DNA from: Pseudomonas anguilliseptica
GTDB lineage: Bacteria; Pseudomonadota; Gammaproteobacteria; Pseudomonadales; Pseudomonadaceae
NCBI RefSeq assembly: GCF_900105355.1
Contig: NZ_FNSC01000001.1
Span: 4,774,001-4,838,000, forward strand
Reading direction: 5' to 3'
DNA length: 64,000 nucleotides
Shown here: piece after piece, positions 1 to 9,296 of the stretch
How positions within the stretch are numbered: position 1 is the first letter of the stretch
Layout of the letters: the number at the start of each line of letters is the position of its first letter
Made by a program: the position numbers and the translations under genes
Notes under the pieces: generated by a model
Databases searched by the model: none
Told to the model about the DNA's origin: nothing
Seen by the model: the letters and a program-made list of their open reading frames with translations, nothing else

Positions 1-657
1 GGTGTTCTGCAGCACCTGCCAATCTGCTGTCGAAAGCCCCGAATCGTCACCCAACACCAGGGCCGCCAGCGCGCCTTCGCGGCCATGTGCGGGCGCTGCC
101 AAGAGCTGCTGACGCAAGCGGTCGCGCCAGGCCCCGGAACCACTGGCAGGGGCAATCAGCTCGCCGCTTTTCACCGTACCCGTGGCGCCGATGCGCTGCG
201 CCAGCAGCCAGGCTTCGTAGTCGAATGCCTGAGGATTGACCAAGCCATGGGGACGCTTGAGCCGTACCGCCAGACGCCAGGTCTCGCCCGCACGCACGGC
301 CGGCCCGTCATACCAGGCCAGGCGCAGACGCGCGGGCAATTTGTCGCGACGTGAAGCCACCTGCTCCAGCTGAAAGCGCACCACGCCCTCACCCACCTCA
401 GGCAAGCCGACCACCTGCCCTTGCAGCCACAAGGTACGCGCATCCAACTGCCGCGCCAGACGATCATCCAGCGCCCACTGCGCCGATACGCACGCCCAAG
501 TGAAGCCGAATAGAAACAAGGCTACGGGATAACTGCGAAACGGCAACAGCATCAAGCCAGTGATCGGCAAAAGAACCAGCAGCCAGAACGGCGGCAAGGT
601 CGGAAGAAAGCGCAGCACCAGCAGCCCGGCCACCAGCGCGAAAACCCCTGTGCGCAT
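1..657 (-). CDS. comEC: ComEC/Rec2 DNA-uptake channel, N-terminal part only
   Basis: This is the first 219 codons of an inner-membrane protein; the gene runs off the left edge. Residues 1-60 are strongly hydrophobic (two to three membrane segments). They are followed by a soluble stretch with the pattern NPQAFDYEAWLL, typical of the N-terminal DUF4131/OB-like region of ComEC, the channel that carries single-stranded DNA across the inner membrane during transformation. The ATG at 657 is the first in frame. Its upstream region is interrupted 40 bp away by an IS30-family element, so its native promoter is probably displaced. The channel core and any C-terminal metallo-beta-lactamase-like domain lie outside the window. 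The identification rests on the N-terminus and on the position next to a DUF2062 gene. Confidence 0.85.
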   Translation of the reverse strand, partial: MRTGVFALVAGLLVLRFLPTLPPFWLLVLLPITGLMLLPFRSYPVALFLFGFTWACVSAQWALDDRLARQLDARTLWLQGQVVGLPEVGEGVVRFQLEQVASRRDKLPARLRLAWYDGPAVRAGETWRLAVRLKRPHGLVNPQAFDYEAWLLAQRIGATGTVKSGELIAPASGSGAWRDRLRQQLLAAPAHGREGALAALVLGDDSGLSTADWQVLQNT

Positions 658-697
658 AGACTCGCTCCGTGAGTCGAATACAGGGCGGTTGCAGGAG

Positions 698-1782
698 CTG
701 AGTGCAGCACGGTTATTGAATTGACGCTGGCGCATCATGCCGCATAGCCATGGCTTCTTGCATTACTTCGCTCATGACTTCGATCGGGCACTTGAAGTCG
801 AAGCGCTTACGCGGCCGCATATTCAGTTGCAGTGCAATGGCATCCAACTGTTCTTGGCTGTGTCCCGACAAGTCTGTGCCCTTGGGCAGGTACTGGCGAA
901 TGAGGCCGTTGATGTTTTCGTTGCTGCCGCGCTGCCAGGGGCTGTGTGGGTCGCAGAAGTAGATCGCTATGCCGGTTCTCTGGGTGATCTCGGCGTGCCG
1001 CGCCATCTCCCGGCCCTGGTCGTAGGTCATGCTCTTACGCATCGCCAGCGGCATACGATTGAGTGCGGCGCTGAAACCTTCCATCGCCGAGGTCGCCGTC
1101 GCATCGTTCATCTTGATCAGCATCAGGTAGCCACTGGTGCGTTCTACCAAGGTGCCGACCGACGAGGCGTTGGCCTTGCCCTTGATAAGGTCGCCCTCCC
1201 AGTGGCCCGGCATCAGGCGGTCTTCAATCTCCGGCGGGCGCACGTGAATACTGACCAGCTCCGGGAGCTGGCCACGTCGATCCACGCCGCCAGAGCGCGG
1301 CCTGCGCGTCGTCTTGCTTTGGCGCAGGCAGATAATCAGCTCCTTACGCAGCTCGCCGACCGGCAAGGCATAGATCGCGGTATAGATCGTCTCGCGACAG
1401 ACGTAGGCATCTCTGAGGCTGGGTATGTTCATGCTGCGCAGCTTGCCGGCAATCTGCTCGGGAGACAAACGCTCACGCAGCATATGGGTCACCAACTCGA
1501 AGCGTTCACTACCGGGCAGCAGCTTTCGCTTGGGCCGGCAGACTTGGCGCCGGGCTCTCATCTGCTGCTGCGCCGCACGGGCCGAGTAACGACCGCAGAC
1601 CTCTCGATTACGGCGCAACTCGCGACTGATAGTCGAGGGGGATCGGTTGATCAGGTGGGCAATCTTGCGCAGGCTAAAGCCTTGGGCATGACCGATTTGA
1701 ATAGTGGCGCGCTCTTCAACGCTGAGTTCGGAATAAGACATAGGGGCAGCACCGTATCGGAAAGATCAGGTGCTGCACTCAG
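698..1782 (-). mobile_element. IS30-family insertion sequence
   Basis: The element is about 1,085 bp and carries one transposase gene. The ends show a perfect 13-bp inverted repeat, CTGAGTGCAGCAC at 698-710 and its reverse complement at 1770-1782; similarity fades further inside. I could not identify a convincing 2-3 bp target duplication, so the exact outer limits are uncertain by a few bases. It sits between comEC and the DUF2062 gene, which are normally adjacent and divergent in this genus. Confidence 0.85.
713..1741 (-). CDS. IS30-family transposase
   Basis: A 342-residue DDE transposase. The N-terminus (MSYSELSVEERATIQIG, then INRSPSTISRELRRN) is the helix-turn-helix that binds the inverted repeats. 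The catalytic core shows the three expected acidic positions: Asp in GHWEGDLIKG, Asp in TYDQGREMARH, and Glu in NENINGLIRQYLPKG, the last a family hallmark. The length is normal for IS30 and there is no internal stop, so the element is probably intact and able to move. It is transcribed toward comEC, so read-through could feed that gene. It overlaps the right inverted repeat region only in its 5-prime leader. Confidence 0.93.
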   Translation of the reverse strand: MSYSELSVEERATIQIGHAQGFSLRKIAHLINRSPSTISRELRRNREVCGRYSARAAQQQMRARRQVCRPKRKLLPGSERFELVTHMLRERLSPEQIAGKLRSMNIPSLRDAYVCRETIYTAIYALPVGELRKELIICLRQSKTTRRPRSGGVDRRGQLPELVSIHVRPPEIEDRLMPGHWEGDLIKGKANASSVGTLVERTSGYLMLIKMNDATATSAMEGFSAALNRMPLAMRKSMTYDQGREMARHAEITQRTGIAIYFCDPHSPWQRGSNENINGLIRQYLPKGTDLSGHSQEQLDAIALQLNMRPRKRFDFKCPIEVMSEVMQEAMAMRHDAPASIQ

Positions 1783-1907
1783 TTTTTGCCGCCGCCCAGC
1801 ATTTAACCTATCGATCAGCTTTTGCTTATTTGCTGTCACAAAGTGTGAAAGCAGGCTGTCATCAAAGGGTGCATAATGTCGGCGCTTTTACCCGCCAGAG
1901 AGCCTTC

Positions 1908-2441
1908 ATGCCGCGTCGTTTATTCAAGCGCTACATGCCCCACCCAGACCGTATCAAGGGCAATAAATCCCTGCGCTTTCTGGGCAGCCTGATCCACGAT
2001 CCCAACCTCTGGCACCTCAACCGCCATTCTGTTTCACGCGCAATGGCCATCGGTCTGTTCTGGGCAATGATCCCCATACCCATGCAAATGGCCGCCGCTG
2101 CCGCCGTGGCGATTCCAGCCCGGGGTAACCTGCCGATTTCGATTGGCCTGGTCTGGCTGACCAATCCGATCACCATGCCGCCAGTGTTTTATTGCAGCTA
2201 CAAGTTCGGCGCCTGGCTGATAAACACGCCTACCCTGCAAATGCCTGATCACATCACCCTCGGCTGGGTCGGCCATGTTCTACAAACTCACTGGCAGCCA
2301 CTCTATCTTGGCTCTCTGGTGCTTGGCCTGCTGCTCGCTCTGATCGGCTACTTTGGCACCAACGCCTACTGGCGCTGGTGGGTGCGGCATAACTGGCGCA
2401 AACGTCAGGAAAAACGTCGGCAGCAAGACGTACAGAACTGA
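1908..2441 (+). CDS. DUF2062 membrane protein
   Basis: A 177-residue protein with three or four hydrophobic segments (about residues 45-70, 75-95, 130-160) and a basic C-terminal tail (RWWVRHNWRKRQEKRRQQ). The region FWAMIPIPMQMAAAAAVAIPARGNLPIS matches the DUF2062 family, small inner-membrane proteins of unknown biochemical role. I chose the ATG at 1908 because it begins the conserved MPRRLFKRYMP start; the longer reading frame extends upstream into the IS30 end. In related genomes it sits divergent to comEC and convergent with lolE, as here apart from the inserted element. Confidence 0.85.
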   Translation: MPRRLFKRYMPHPDRIKGNKSLRFLGSLIHDPNLWHLNRHSVSRAMAIGLFWAMIPIPMQMAAAAAVAIPARGNLPISIGLVWLTNPITMPPVFYCSYKFGAWLINTPTLQMPDHITLGWVGHVLQTHWQPLYLGSLVLGLLLALIGYFGTNAYWRWWVRHNWRKRQEKRRQQDVQN

Positions 2442-2444
2442 AAC

Positions 2445-2475
2445 AAAAAAGCCGTTACTGAGTAACGGCTTTTTT
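2445..2475. terminator. Bidirectional rho-independent terminator
   Basis: An 8-bp stem GCCGTTAC/GTAACGGC with a TGA loop, preceded by six A and followed by six T. It lies between the convergent DUF2062 and lolE genes and can end transcription from both sides. Confidence 0.9.
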
Positions 2476-2492
2476 GTTTCTGCCAGCGTAGC

Positions 2493-3737
2493 TTATTCGT
2501 AACGCAGCGCATCGGCAGGCTGAATCTGTGCAGCACGCCAGGACGGGTAAACGGTAGCCAGAAAGCTCAGGCTGAACGCCGCCCCGCAGATCAGCAGAAC
2601 ATCAGACAGCAGCAGCTCAGACGGCAGGTTACTAATGAAATACACGTCCGAGCTCATCACCTGTTGGCCGCTCAAGCGCTCGATCCAGCCCACCAGCTGG
2701 CTGACATTCAACGCAGCCAGAATACCCAGCACCGCGCCAATCAACGTACCAATGGCACCGATCACAGTGCCCTGCACCATAAAGATGCCCATGATCTGCC
2801 CGGGTGTCGCACCCAAGGTGCGCAAGATGGCGATATCCGCCCCCTTGTCCGCCACCACCATGATCAACGTGGCGATGATATTGAAGGCCGCCACCGCGAC
2901 AATCAGCAGCAGCAACAGACCGATCATGGTTTTTTCCATTTTCATCGCACTGAACAGGCTGCCCTGAGTCAGGGTCCAGTCAGCGGAGCTATAACCCGCA
3001 CCCAGCTCACCGACAATCTGCGCGGCCACTTGCGGCGCCTGATACAGGTCCTGCAGTTTCAGCCGCACGCTTTGCACCTGGCCCGGCTGCATGCGCTGGA
3101 TATGCGCCGCATCGGCGACGTGAATCAACGCCAATGAACTATCCAGCTCAGCGCCCACTTTAAAGATGCCGACCACGTTAAGACGCTGCATGCGCGGGCT
3201 GATGCCGCCCGGCACGCTGCTGAGTTCCGGCACGATCAGCGCCAGCTTGTCACCCACCCGCAGCTGGAAGCGCCGCGCGGTGATTTCACCCAGCACCACG
3301 CCAAACTCGCCTTCACGCAAATCGCTCAAGCGGCCTTGCTGCATATGCTTGTCGATGATCGACACCTGCGGCTCCAGCACCGGATCGACGCAGTGCAGCT
3401 GCACCGGCTGCATCGCCCCGCGTACCGAGAGCATGCCTTCCAGCTCGGCAAACGGCACTGCGGCGACCACCTGCGGATTGCTCTTCGCAGCAGCAGCAAC
3501 CTGCTGCCAATCATCCAGCGGCTGGCTACCAATAATGCTGGCGTGAGGCACCATGCCGAGAATGCGCGTGCTCATTTCCTTCTGGAAACCGTTCATCACC
3601 GACAACACCACGATCATGGCCAACACTCCGAGGGCCAAGCCGATCATCGACGTCATCGAGATAAACGAGATGAAGTGATTGCGCCGCTTGGCCCCGGTGT
3701 AGCGGATACCGATAAAGATACTCAGCGGGCGAAACAT
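2493..3737 (-). CDS. lolE: Lipoprotein-releasing ABC transporter permease LolE
   Basis: A 414-residue inner-membrane permease of the LolCDE complex, which extracts outer-membrane lipoproteins from the inner membrane and hands them to LolA. It has an N-terminal transmembrane helix (about residues 20-48, with [21 protein letters not shown]), a long periplasmic domain, and three C-terminal helices (about 265-295, 315-345, 375-400) of the FtsX/MacB type. The start ATG overlaps the lolD stop by one base (TGATG), so it is translationally coupled. It closely resembles the first permease of the same operon. Which of the two is called LolC or LolE follows gene order, not a diagnostic residue. Confidence 0.93.
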   Translation of the reverse strand: MFRPLSIFIGIRYTGAKRRNHFISFISMTSMIGLALGVLAMIVVLSVMNGFQKEMSTRILGMVPHASIIGSQPLDDWQQVAAAAKSNPQVVAAVPFAELEGMLSVRGAMQPVQLHCVDPVLEPQVSIIDKHMQQGRLSDLREGEFGVVLGEITARRFQLRVGDKLALIVPELSSVPGGISPRMQRLNVVGIFKVGAELDSSLALIHVADAAHIQRMQPGQVQSVRLKLQDLYQAPQVAAQIVGELGAGYSSADWTLTQGSLFSAMKMEKTMIGLLLLLIVAVAAFNIIATLIMVVADKGADIAILRTLGATPGQIMGIFMVQGTVIGAIGTLIGAVLGILAALNVSQLVGWIERLSGQQVMSSDVYFISNLPSELLLSDVLLICGAAFSLSFLATVYPSWRAAQIQPADALRYE

Positions 3738-4450
3738 CAGGCAGCCACCAGTTTGCCGTCTTCCAGACGCAGAATGCGGTCCATCTGCTGGGCCAGGGCC
3801 ATGTCGTGGGTCACCACCAGAAAGGCGGTTTGCGACGAGCTGCTAAGCTCCTTCATCAGGTCTTGAATACCCTGCGCGGTGTGGTGATCGAGGTTGCCGG
3901 TCGGTTCATCGAGCAGCACCAGGCCCGGCTGATTGACCAGCGCACGGGCAATCGCCACCCGCTGGCGCTCACCACCGGACAACTCTGCAGGCTTGTGCGC
4001 CAGGCGATGACCCAGGCCAACCCGTTCCAGCAATGCCGTGGCCCGCTGACGCGCCTCGCTGATCGGCGTGCGGCCAATCAGCAGCGGCATGCACACATTC
4101 TCCAGCGCGGTGAATTCCGGCAACAGGTGGTGGAACTGATAAACGAAACCCAGAGCGCGGTTGCGCAGCAGACCGCGTTGCTTTTCATTCAGCGCCGACA
4201 ATTCCTCGCCGGCCAGCCAGACGCTGCCGGTGCTCGGCGTATCAAGACCGCCGAGCATGTTCAACAAGGTGCTCTTGCCCGAGCCGGAACTGCCAACAAT
4301 CGCCACGCGCTCGCCAGGGTGCAGCTCCAGCTGCAGGTCCTGCAGCACCACCACCGATTGCGGACCTTCGTCGTAGCTTTTACCAAGGTTGCGACAACTC
4401 AACACTGCACGATCTTGCATAACCGAATCACTCATAACCTGATCATTCAT
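3737..4450 (-). CDS. lolD: Lipoprotein-releasing ABC transporter ATPase LolD
   Basis: A 237-residue cytoplasmic ATPase that powers LolC/LolE. It shows Walker [10 protein letters not shown] at residues 53-61, a Q-loop with VYQFHH, signature [15 protein letters not shown], Walker [13 protein letters not shown] and a switch-region VVTHD. Length and spacing are normal for the MacB/LolD group. It overlaps lolC upstream by 8 bp and lolE downstream by 1 bp, so the three genes form one tightly coupled operon. Confidence 0.96.
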   Translation of the reverse strand: MNDQVMSDSVMQDRAVLSCRNLGKSYDEGPQSVVVLQDLQLELHPGERVAIVGSSGSGKSTLLNMLGGLDTPSTGSVWLAGEELSALNEKQRGLLRNRALGFVYQFHHLLPEFTALENVCMPLLIGRTPISEARQRATALLERVGLGHRLAHKPAELSGGERQRVAIARALVNQPGLVLLDEPTGNLDHHTAQGIQDLMKELSSSSQTAFLVVTHDMALAQQMDRILRLEDGKLVAA

Positions 4451-5693
4451 AACGCAGGGCCTCCGCAGGCTGGGTGCGCGCTGCGCGCCAGGCCGGATAC
4501 AGGGTGGCGAAAAAACTGAGAATCAACGCCGCGCCGCAGACCAGCAGCACGTCCACCAGCATCAGCTGCGAGGGCAGGTAGTCGATGAAATACACATCGG
4601 CATTGAGGAATTTGATCCCCAGCAGCTCTTCAAGCGCGGCAATCGCACTGCTGATATTCAAGGCGGCCAGGCAGCCCAGCACCGCACCGATGGCTGTGCC
4701 GAATACGCCGATCACCGTGCCCTGAACCATAAAGATCGCCATGATCTGTCGCGGTGTGGCACCCAGGGTGCGCAGGATGGCGATATCGCCCTTCTTGTCG
4801 GTGACCACCATCACCAGAGTGGAAATGATGTTGAACGCGGCCACCGCAACAATCAGCAGCAACAGCAGGCCAATCATTGCTTTTTCCATGCGGATCGCCT
4901 GGTACAGGTTGCCGTGGGTACGGGTCCAGTCGCGGGCGTAGTAATCACCCTCGCCGAGAGTTTGCGCCAGCGCCCAAGCGGTGCGCGGGGCTTCGAACAG
5001 ATCGGCGAATTTCAGGCGAATGCCCTGCACCTCATCGGCCTGCCAACGCTGCAGACGCGCCAGATCCTGCACATGGGTCAGGGCCAGGTGGCCGTCGATC
5101 TCGCCGGCGCCGACATGGAAGATGCCCACCACGGTAAAGCGCTTGAGGCGCGGAAACATACCGGCTGGAGTAACCGTCACTTCCGGCGCGACAAAGGTGA
5201 CCTTATCACCCAGACTGACGCCGAGCTTGGCCGCAGCCTTATCGCCCAGCACCATGCCGAACTCGCCGGGTTGCAGATCTTCCAGGCGGCCCTGCTTGAA
5301 GAAATTGCCGATAATCGAAACCTTGGCTTCTTCAAGCGGATCGACCGCGTTGATCAGCACTTTCTGCACCTTGCCGTCGTTAGTCAGCAGGCCCTGCATC
5401 TGGCTGAAGGGCGCAACCGCCAGCACCTGCGGATTGCTCTGTGCCTTGTCGGCCAGGCTGCGCCAGTCCTTGATCGGCGTGGCGCTCTCGACGGTGGCGT
5501 GCGGCACCATGCCGAGCACGCGGGTACGCATTTCATGGTCGAAGCCGTTCATCACCGACAGCACCAGAATCATCACCAGCACACCCAGTGCCAGCCCGAT
5601 CATCGAAGTCAGGGAAATAAAGGATACGAAGTGGTTGCGACGCTTGGCCCGCGTGTAACGCGTGCCGATAAATACGAACAGAGGTCTGAACAT
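4443..5693 (-). CDS. lolC: Lipoprotein-releasing ABC transporter permease LolC
   Basis: A 416-residue permease, the first gene of lolCDE. It has an N-terminal helix at about residues 20-48, a large periplasmic domain that would contact LolA, and three C-terminal transmembrane helices. The N-terminus is nearly the same as that of LolE (shared MFRPL..FIG.RYT.AKRRNHF.SFIS), which points to an old duplication. It is divergent from the PilZ gene with 94 bp between the starts, so that gap should hold both promoters. Confidence 0.93.
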   Translation of the reverse strand: MFRPLFVFIGTRYTRAKRRNHFVSFISLTSMIGLALGVLVMILVLSVMNGFDHEMRTRVLGMVPHATVESATPIKDWRSLADKAQSNPQVLAVAPFSQMQGLLTNDGKVQKVLINAVDPLEEAKVSIIGNFFKQGRLEDLQPGEFGMVLGDKAAAKLGVSLGDKVTFVAPEVTVTPAGMFPRLKRFTVVGIFHVGAGEIDGHLALTHVQDLARLQRWQADEVQGIRLKFADLFEAPRTAWALAQTLGEGDYYARDWTRTHGNLYQAIRMEKAMIGLLLLLIVAVAAFNIISTLVMVVTDKKGDIAILRTLGATPRQIMAIFMVQGTVIGVFGTAIGAVLGCLAALNISSAIAALEELLGIKFLNADVYFIDYLPSQLMLVDVLLVCGAALILSFFATLYPAWRAARTQPAEALRYE

Positions 5694-5787
5694 GTCGGGG
5701 CTGATTCGAGGGAAAAAGAAACGTCCTTGTGGCGGGGCTTGGCGAGCGGCCTTACACTCTGACCACTACTGCTGCCATGGGTTCGCC

Positions 5788-6369
5788 ATGCCGACTCAAG
5801 ATGAAGATGATCGCCGCGAATACTATCGTATCGACGATACGATCGCACTGGAATTCACCCTGCTCTCGGGCGCAGAAGCCCTGGCCAGTGACGAGCTTCA
5901 CGACAGCTCGCCACTGTTCAACCTGCTTAGCGATTTGCACCTGATGGACTTCGAGTCGCAGCACCTGCTGCGGCATATCAGTGAGCGCGACCGCACCCTG
6001 GCCAATTACCTCAAAGTGATGAACAAGCGCATCGACCTGCTCGGTCAGGCCGTGGCGCAAAGCCTGCTGCGCGACATCGGCACACCGCGCAAGGTCAGCC
6101 TGTCCGAGGGAGGCGTCAGTTTCAACAACCCTCAACCTGTGGCTGCCGGTGCCCACCTGGCGGTGAAGATGGTACTGATGCCGCAAGCCTTGGGCCTACT
6201 GTTGCGGGCCAAGGTGGTGCATTGCCAGCCATTGCCCTCGCAGCAATTTGAAATCGGCGCGGAATTCGAAGCTGTGAGCGATGCCCAACGCCAGTTGCTT
6301 GCCCGGCATATCTTGCAGCGCCAGGCCCTGGAACGTCGCCAGGCCCGCGAGCAGCCCCTGCAACCCTGA
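5788..6369 (+). CDS. PilZ-domain protein
   Basis: A 193-residue cytoplasmic protein. The N-terminus carries the RxxxR motif (DRREYYR, Arg10-Arg14), and the C-terminal half carries the second PilZ signature region KVSLSEGGVSF. The usual (D/N)xSxxG motif reads SxSxxG here, so the acidic or amide residue that contacts c-di-GMP is replaced by serine. A helical insert of about 90 residues lies between the two motifs, unlike a minimal PilZ domain. The ATG at 5788 places the RxxxR motif close to the start; the longer upstream frame looks non-coding. It is probably a c-di-GMP effector, but binding is uncertain because of the substitution. Confidence 0.82.
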   Translation: MPTQDEDDRREYYRIDDTIALEFTLLSGAEALASDELHDSSPLFNLLSDLHLMDFESQHLLRHISERDRTLANYLKVMNKRIDLLGQAVAQSLLRDIGTPRKVSLSEGGVSFNNPQPVAAGAHLAVKMVLMPQALGLLLRAKVVHCQPLPSQQFEIGAEFEAVSDAQRQLLARHILQRQALERRQAREQPLQP

Positions 6370-6381
6370 TAGCGAGCCACC

Positions 6382-6684
6382 ATGCCCCGTCTGTTTCTGC
6401 TTCTCGCCCTGCTCCTGCCTCTCGGCGCCCACGCCGACACCCTGCAAATTCCTATCGGCCAGCAAGGTGGCAGCACACTACAGCTGCCGCAGCTCGGCGA
6501 ATCCCAGCGCGCCGTGCTTGAGCGTTTCGGCCTGGCCGATGAAGAGCATCCCAGCGTTGGCAACCCGCCGATCACTCGCTGGGATTACCGCGAATTCAGC
6601 GTCTACTTCGAGCACAAACACGTGATCAACAGCGTGCGCCATCATCAGCCCGGCGCCGCCCTGCCCGAGAAGGAGCAACAGTGA
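6382..6684 (+). CDS. Small exported protein of unknown function
   Basis: A 100-residue protein with a clear signal peptide (hydrophobic residues 4-15, cleavage probably after AHA at 16-18). The mature part contains IGQQGGSTLQLPQLG and then ITRWDYREFSVYFEHKHVINSV. The W-x-Y...VYFE...V pattern recalls small periplasmic folds of the BamE/SmpA type, but the similarity is weak and there is no lipobox. It follows the PilZ gene by 12 bp and overlaps the next gene by 4 bp, so the three genes are an operon. I do not recognise a function. Confidence 0.75.
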   Translation: MPRLFLLLALLLPLGAHADTLQIPIGQQGGSTLQLPQLGESQRAVLERFGLADEEHPSVGNPPITRWDYREFSVYFEHKHVINSVRHHQPGAALPEKEQQ

Positions 6685-7397
6685 CAGTCATTTATGGACA
6701 TCGCGGCGCCAAAGGCGAGGTGCCGGAAAACACCCTGGCCAGCTTTCAGCAATGCCTGAAACATGGCGTTCGCCGCTGCGAGCTGGATCTGCACCTGTCG
6801 CGCGATGGCGAGCTGATGGTGATTCACGACCCAACCCTCAAGCGCACCACCGGCCACCGCGGCAAGGTGGTCGAGCATGACGCCGCCGAACTGGTGACCT
6901 ATGACGCCCGCAAAGGTGGTCCTGGCGCCGTTACCCCCTGTCCGATCCCACGGTTGGAAGAATTGTTCCAGCACTGCGACTTCGAGCACTGGCAGCTGGA
7001 AGTCAAAAGCGCCTCGAAGGTGCGCTCCGCCCGGATGGTCAAGGCGATAGCCGAACTGGCCGAACGCTACAAACTGACAGACAAAGTCACTGTGACTTCC
7101 AGCTCCCGCGAAGTGCTCGGCGCCCTGCAGCGCCTGACGCCGCACCTGCAGCGCGGGCTGGTAGCCGAATACGCCTGGCTCGACCCACTCAAGGTTGCCA
7201 AGCATTACGGCTGCCACCTGCTCGCGCTGAACTGGACGCTATGCACTCCCGAGCGCCTGCTCAAGGCACAGAAGACTGGTTTGCATGTCTCGGTGTGGAC
7301 GGTCAATGAGCCGGCACTGATGCGCCGCCTGGCGGACTTCGGTGTAGACAGCATCATCACCGACTTCCCCGGCCTGGCCGTGGCGACCCTGGAGTAA
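6681..7397 (+). CDS. Glycerophosphodiester phosphodiesterase
   Basis: A 238-residue enzyme of the GDPD TIM-barrel family, which hydrolyses deacylated phospholipids to glycerol-3-phosphate and an alcohol. The start YGHRGAKGEVPENTLASF contains the catalytic HRG and the metal-binding Glu of PENT; ELDLHLSRDGELMVIHDP supplies ExD and the second catalytic His. The C-terminal VWTVNEP and GVDSIITDFPG are also typical. There is no signal peptide, so it should act in the cytoplasm (UgpQ-like). It starts with GTG overlapping the stop of the preceding gene (GTGA), evidence of coupling. Confidence 0.92.
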   Translation: MTVIYGHRGAKGEVPENTLASFQQCLKHGVRRCELDLHLSRDGELMVIHDPTLKRTTGHRGKVVEHDAAELVTYDARKGGPGAVTPCPIPRLEELFQHCDFEHWQLEVKSASKVRSARMVKAIAELAERYKLTDKVTVTSSSREVLGALQRLTPHLQRGLVAEYAWLDPLKVAKHYGCHLLALNWTLCTPERLLKAQKTGLHVSVWTVNEPALMRRLADFGVDSIITDFPGLAVATLE

Positions 7398-7420
7398 TCT
7401 CCCGCCCCCAGCCAGAGAAA

Positions 7421-7453
7421 CGAAAAAACCGGCCGCAAGGGCCGGTTTTTTGT
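7421..7453. terminator. Rho-independent terminator
   Basis: Stem AACCGGCC/GGCCGGTT with loop GCAAG, flanked by A6 and T6. It lies 24 bp after the phosphodiesterase stop; transcription arriving from sth on the other strand could use it too. Confidence 0.9.
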
Positions 7454-7551
7454 TAAGCCTGATCAGAAACTTTCGCGATTAGGCCAACGCCAGTCGCAGG
7501 AGTCGCTGAACGGGTTCTCCCCGGCCGGCTCAGGCCACCGGCCGGAGCCGC

Positions 7552-8946
7552 TCAAAAAAGCCGGTTGAGGCCGTCGAACGCCGCCACCCGGTAGGCTTCC
7601 GCCATAGTCGGGTAGTTGAAGGTGGTGTTGACGAAGTACTTGATGCTGTTGGCCTCACCCTTCTGGTTCATGATCGCCTGACCGATATGCACAATCTCCG
7701 ACGCCTGGTAACCGAAACAGTGCACACCCAGTACTTCCAGGGTCTCGCGGTGGAACAGGATCTTCAGCATGCCCACCGGCTCGTGGGAAATCTGCGCCCG
7801 GGCCATGCCTTTGAAGAACGCCTTGCCGACTTCATAAGGGATCTTGGCCTGAGTCAGCTCGCGCTCGTTCTTACCGATCGAGCTGATTTCCGGAATGGTG
7901 TAGATACCGGTCGGCACGTCATCGACGAAGCGCCAGCTGCCATTGTCGACGATGCTACCGGCAGCCGAACGGCCCTGGTCGGCGGCGGCACTGGCCAGGC
8001 TCGGCCAGCCGATCACATCGCCAGCAGCGTAGATGTTCGACACCTGGGTGCGGTAGCTTTGGTCAACCTCGATCTGCCCACGGCTATTGACCTTGATGCC
8101 AATGTTTTCCAGGCCCAGCTGATCGGTATTGCCGGTACGGCCGTTGCACCAGAGGAAGGCGTCGGCCTTGATCTTCTTGCCGGACTTGAGGTGTAGGATC
8201 ACCCCATTCTCCACCCCTTCAACGCTTTCATACTCTTCGTTGTGGCGAATCAGCACGTTGTTATTGCGCAGGTGATAGCTCAAGGCATCGGAGATTTCCG
8301 CATCGAGGAAGCTCAACAGCTGATCACGGTTGTCGATCAGGTCAACCAGCACGCCCAAACCACTGAAGATCGAAGCGTACTCGGAACCGATGACTCCGGC
8401 GCCGTAGATGATGATGCGGCGTGGGGTATGACCGAGGCTGAGGATGGTGTCGCTGTCGTAGATGCGTGGATGGTGGAAGTTCACATCCACCGGGCGATAA
8501 GGCCGCGAACCGGTAGCAATGACAATCTGCTTGGCCACCAGCTTTTCCACCACACCATTGGCGCAGACCACTTCGATGGTGTGCTCATCGGCAAAGCTGC
8601 CGGTACCGAAGAACACATCAATACGGTTACGCGCGTAGTAGCCGGTGCGCGAACTTACCTGCTTGGCGATCACCCGCTCGGCGCTCTTCAGCACGTCAGG
8701 GAAGGAAAACCAGCGCGGCTCGCCGATCTGGCGGAACATCGGGTTGGTGTTGAACTGCATGATCTGCCGCACCGAATGGCGCAGTGCCTTGGACGGAATG
8801 GTGCCCAGGTGGGTGCAGTTGCCGCCAACTTCACGACGACTGTCGACCACGGCGACCTTGCACCCGGCCTTGGCCGCGTTCATTGCCGCGCCTTCACCCG
8901 CAGGGCCGGAACCCAGCACCACTACGTCGTAGTTGTAGACCGCCAT
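7552..8946 (-). CDS. sth: Soluble pyridine nucleotide transhydrogenase
   Basis: A 464-residue FAD flavoprotein that exchanges reducing equivalents between NADPH and NAD+. The FAD site [19 protein letters not shown] is at residues 7-25. The motif [17 protein letters not shown] replaces the CxxxxC redox pair of related disulfide reductases with a single Cys, which is diagnostic of Sth. The second dinucleotide site is [17 protein letters not shown], and the dimer interface is C-terminal. The ATG at 8946 gives the exact family length; the longer frame upstream adds no conserved sequence. It lies next to the Nqr operon, so both NADH-handling systems are grouped. Confidence 0.96.
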   Translation of the reverse strand: MAVYNYDVVVLGSGPAGEGAAMNAAKAGCKVAVVDSRREVGGNCTHLGTIPSKALRHSVRQIMQFNTNPMFRQIGEPRWFSFPDVLKSAERVIAKQVSSRTGYYARNRIDVFFGTGSFADEHTIEVVCANGVVEKLVAKQIVIATGSRPYRPVDVNFHHPRIYDSDTILSLGHTPRRIIIYGAGVIGSEYASIFSGLGVLVDLIDNRDQLLSFLDAEISDALSYHLRNNNVLIRHNEEYESVEGVENGVILHLKSGKKIKADAFLWCNGRTGNTDQLGLENIGIKVNSRGQIEVDQSYRTQVSNIYAAGDVIGWPSLASAAADQGRSAAGSIVDNGSWRFVDDVPTGIYTIPEISSIGKNERELTQAKIPYEVGKAFFKGMARAQISHEPVGMLKILFHRETLEVLGVHCFGYQASEIVHIGQAIMNQKGEANSIKYFVNTTFNYPTMAEAYRVAAFDGLNRLF

Positions 8947-9068
8947 GTTTACTCCTTCAGGACACACCGGAGCACTTGTACCGTGCTCTCGGCAGGGCCA
9001 GACCGCGTACGCAGCCTGGCAATCAATTCGTAGCTGCAAGCCTAGCCTTTCAGCCGACCGCTGGACGA

Positions 9069-9296
9069 TTAGCGTTTGGTCGCGTCGTAGGCCAGGGCTG
9101 TGGTTTTGCCTTGCGGGTCGCTGTTGACCTCTTCGCACTTCTCGCGGCTGCCACCACAGATCGAGCATTCCTTCTCAATACCCAGATTGGCGATACCGCC
9201 GCACGAGCCGGCGATGGGCTTACGGCCCATGATCACACCCACGGCCATCATGCCGACTACCAGCAGCATGACCAGAAACACCACTAAAAACGTCAT
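9069..9296 (-). CDS. nqrM: Na+-NQR maturation factor NqrM
   Basis: A 75-residue protein of the NqrM (formerly DUF539) family. It has one transmembrane helix at residues 3-23 and four cysteines after it (SCGGIANLG, then ECSICGG and EKC), which in the family are needed to deliver or assemble the iron centre shared by NqrD and NqrE. It overlaps the apbE stop region by 4 bp, so it is the last gene of the nqr transcript. Confidence 0.93.
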   Translation of the reverse strand: MTFLVVFLVMLLVVGMMAVGVIMGRKPIAGSCGGIANLGIEKECSICGGSREKCEEVNSDPQGKTTALAYDATKR

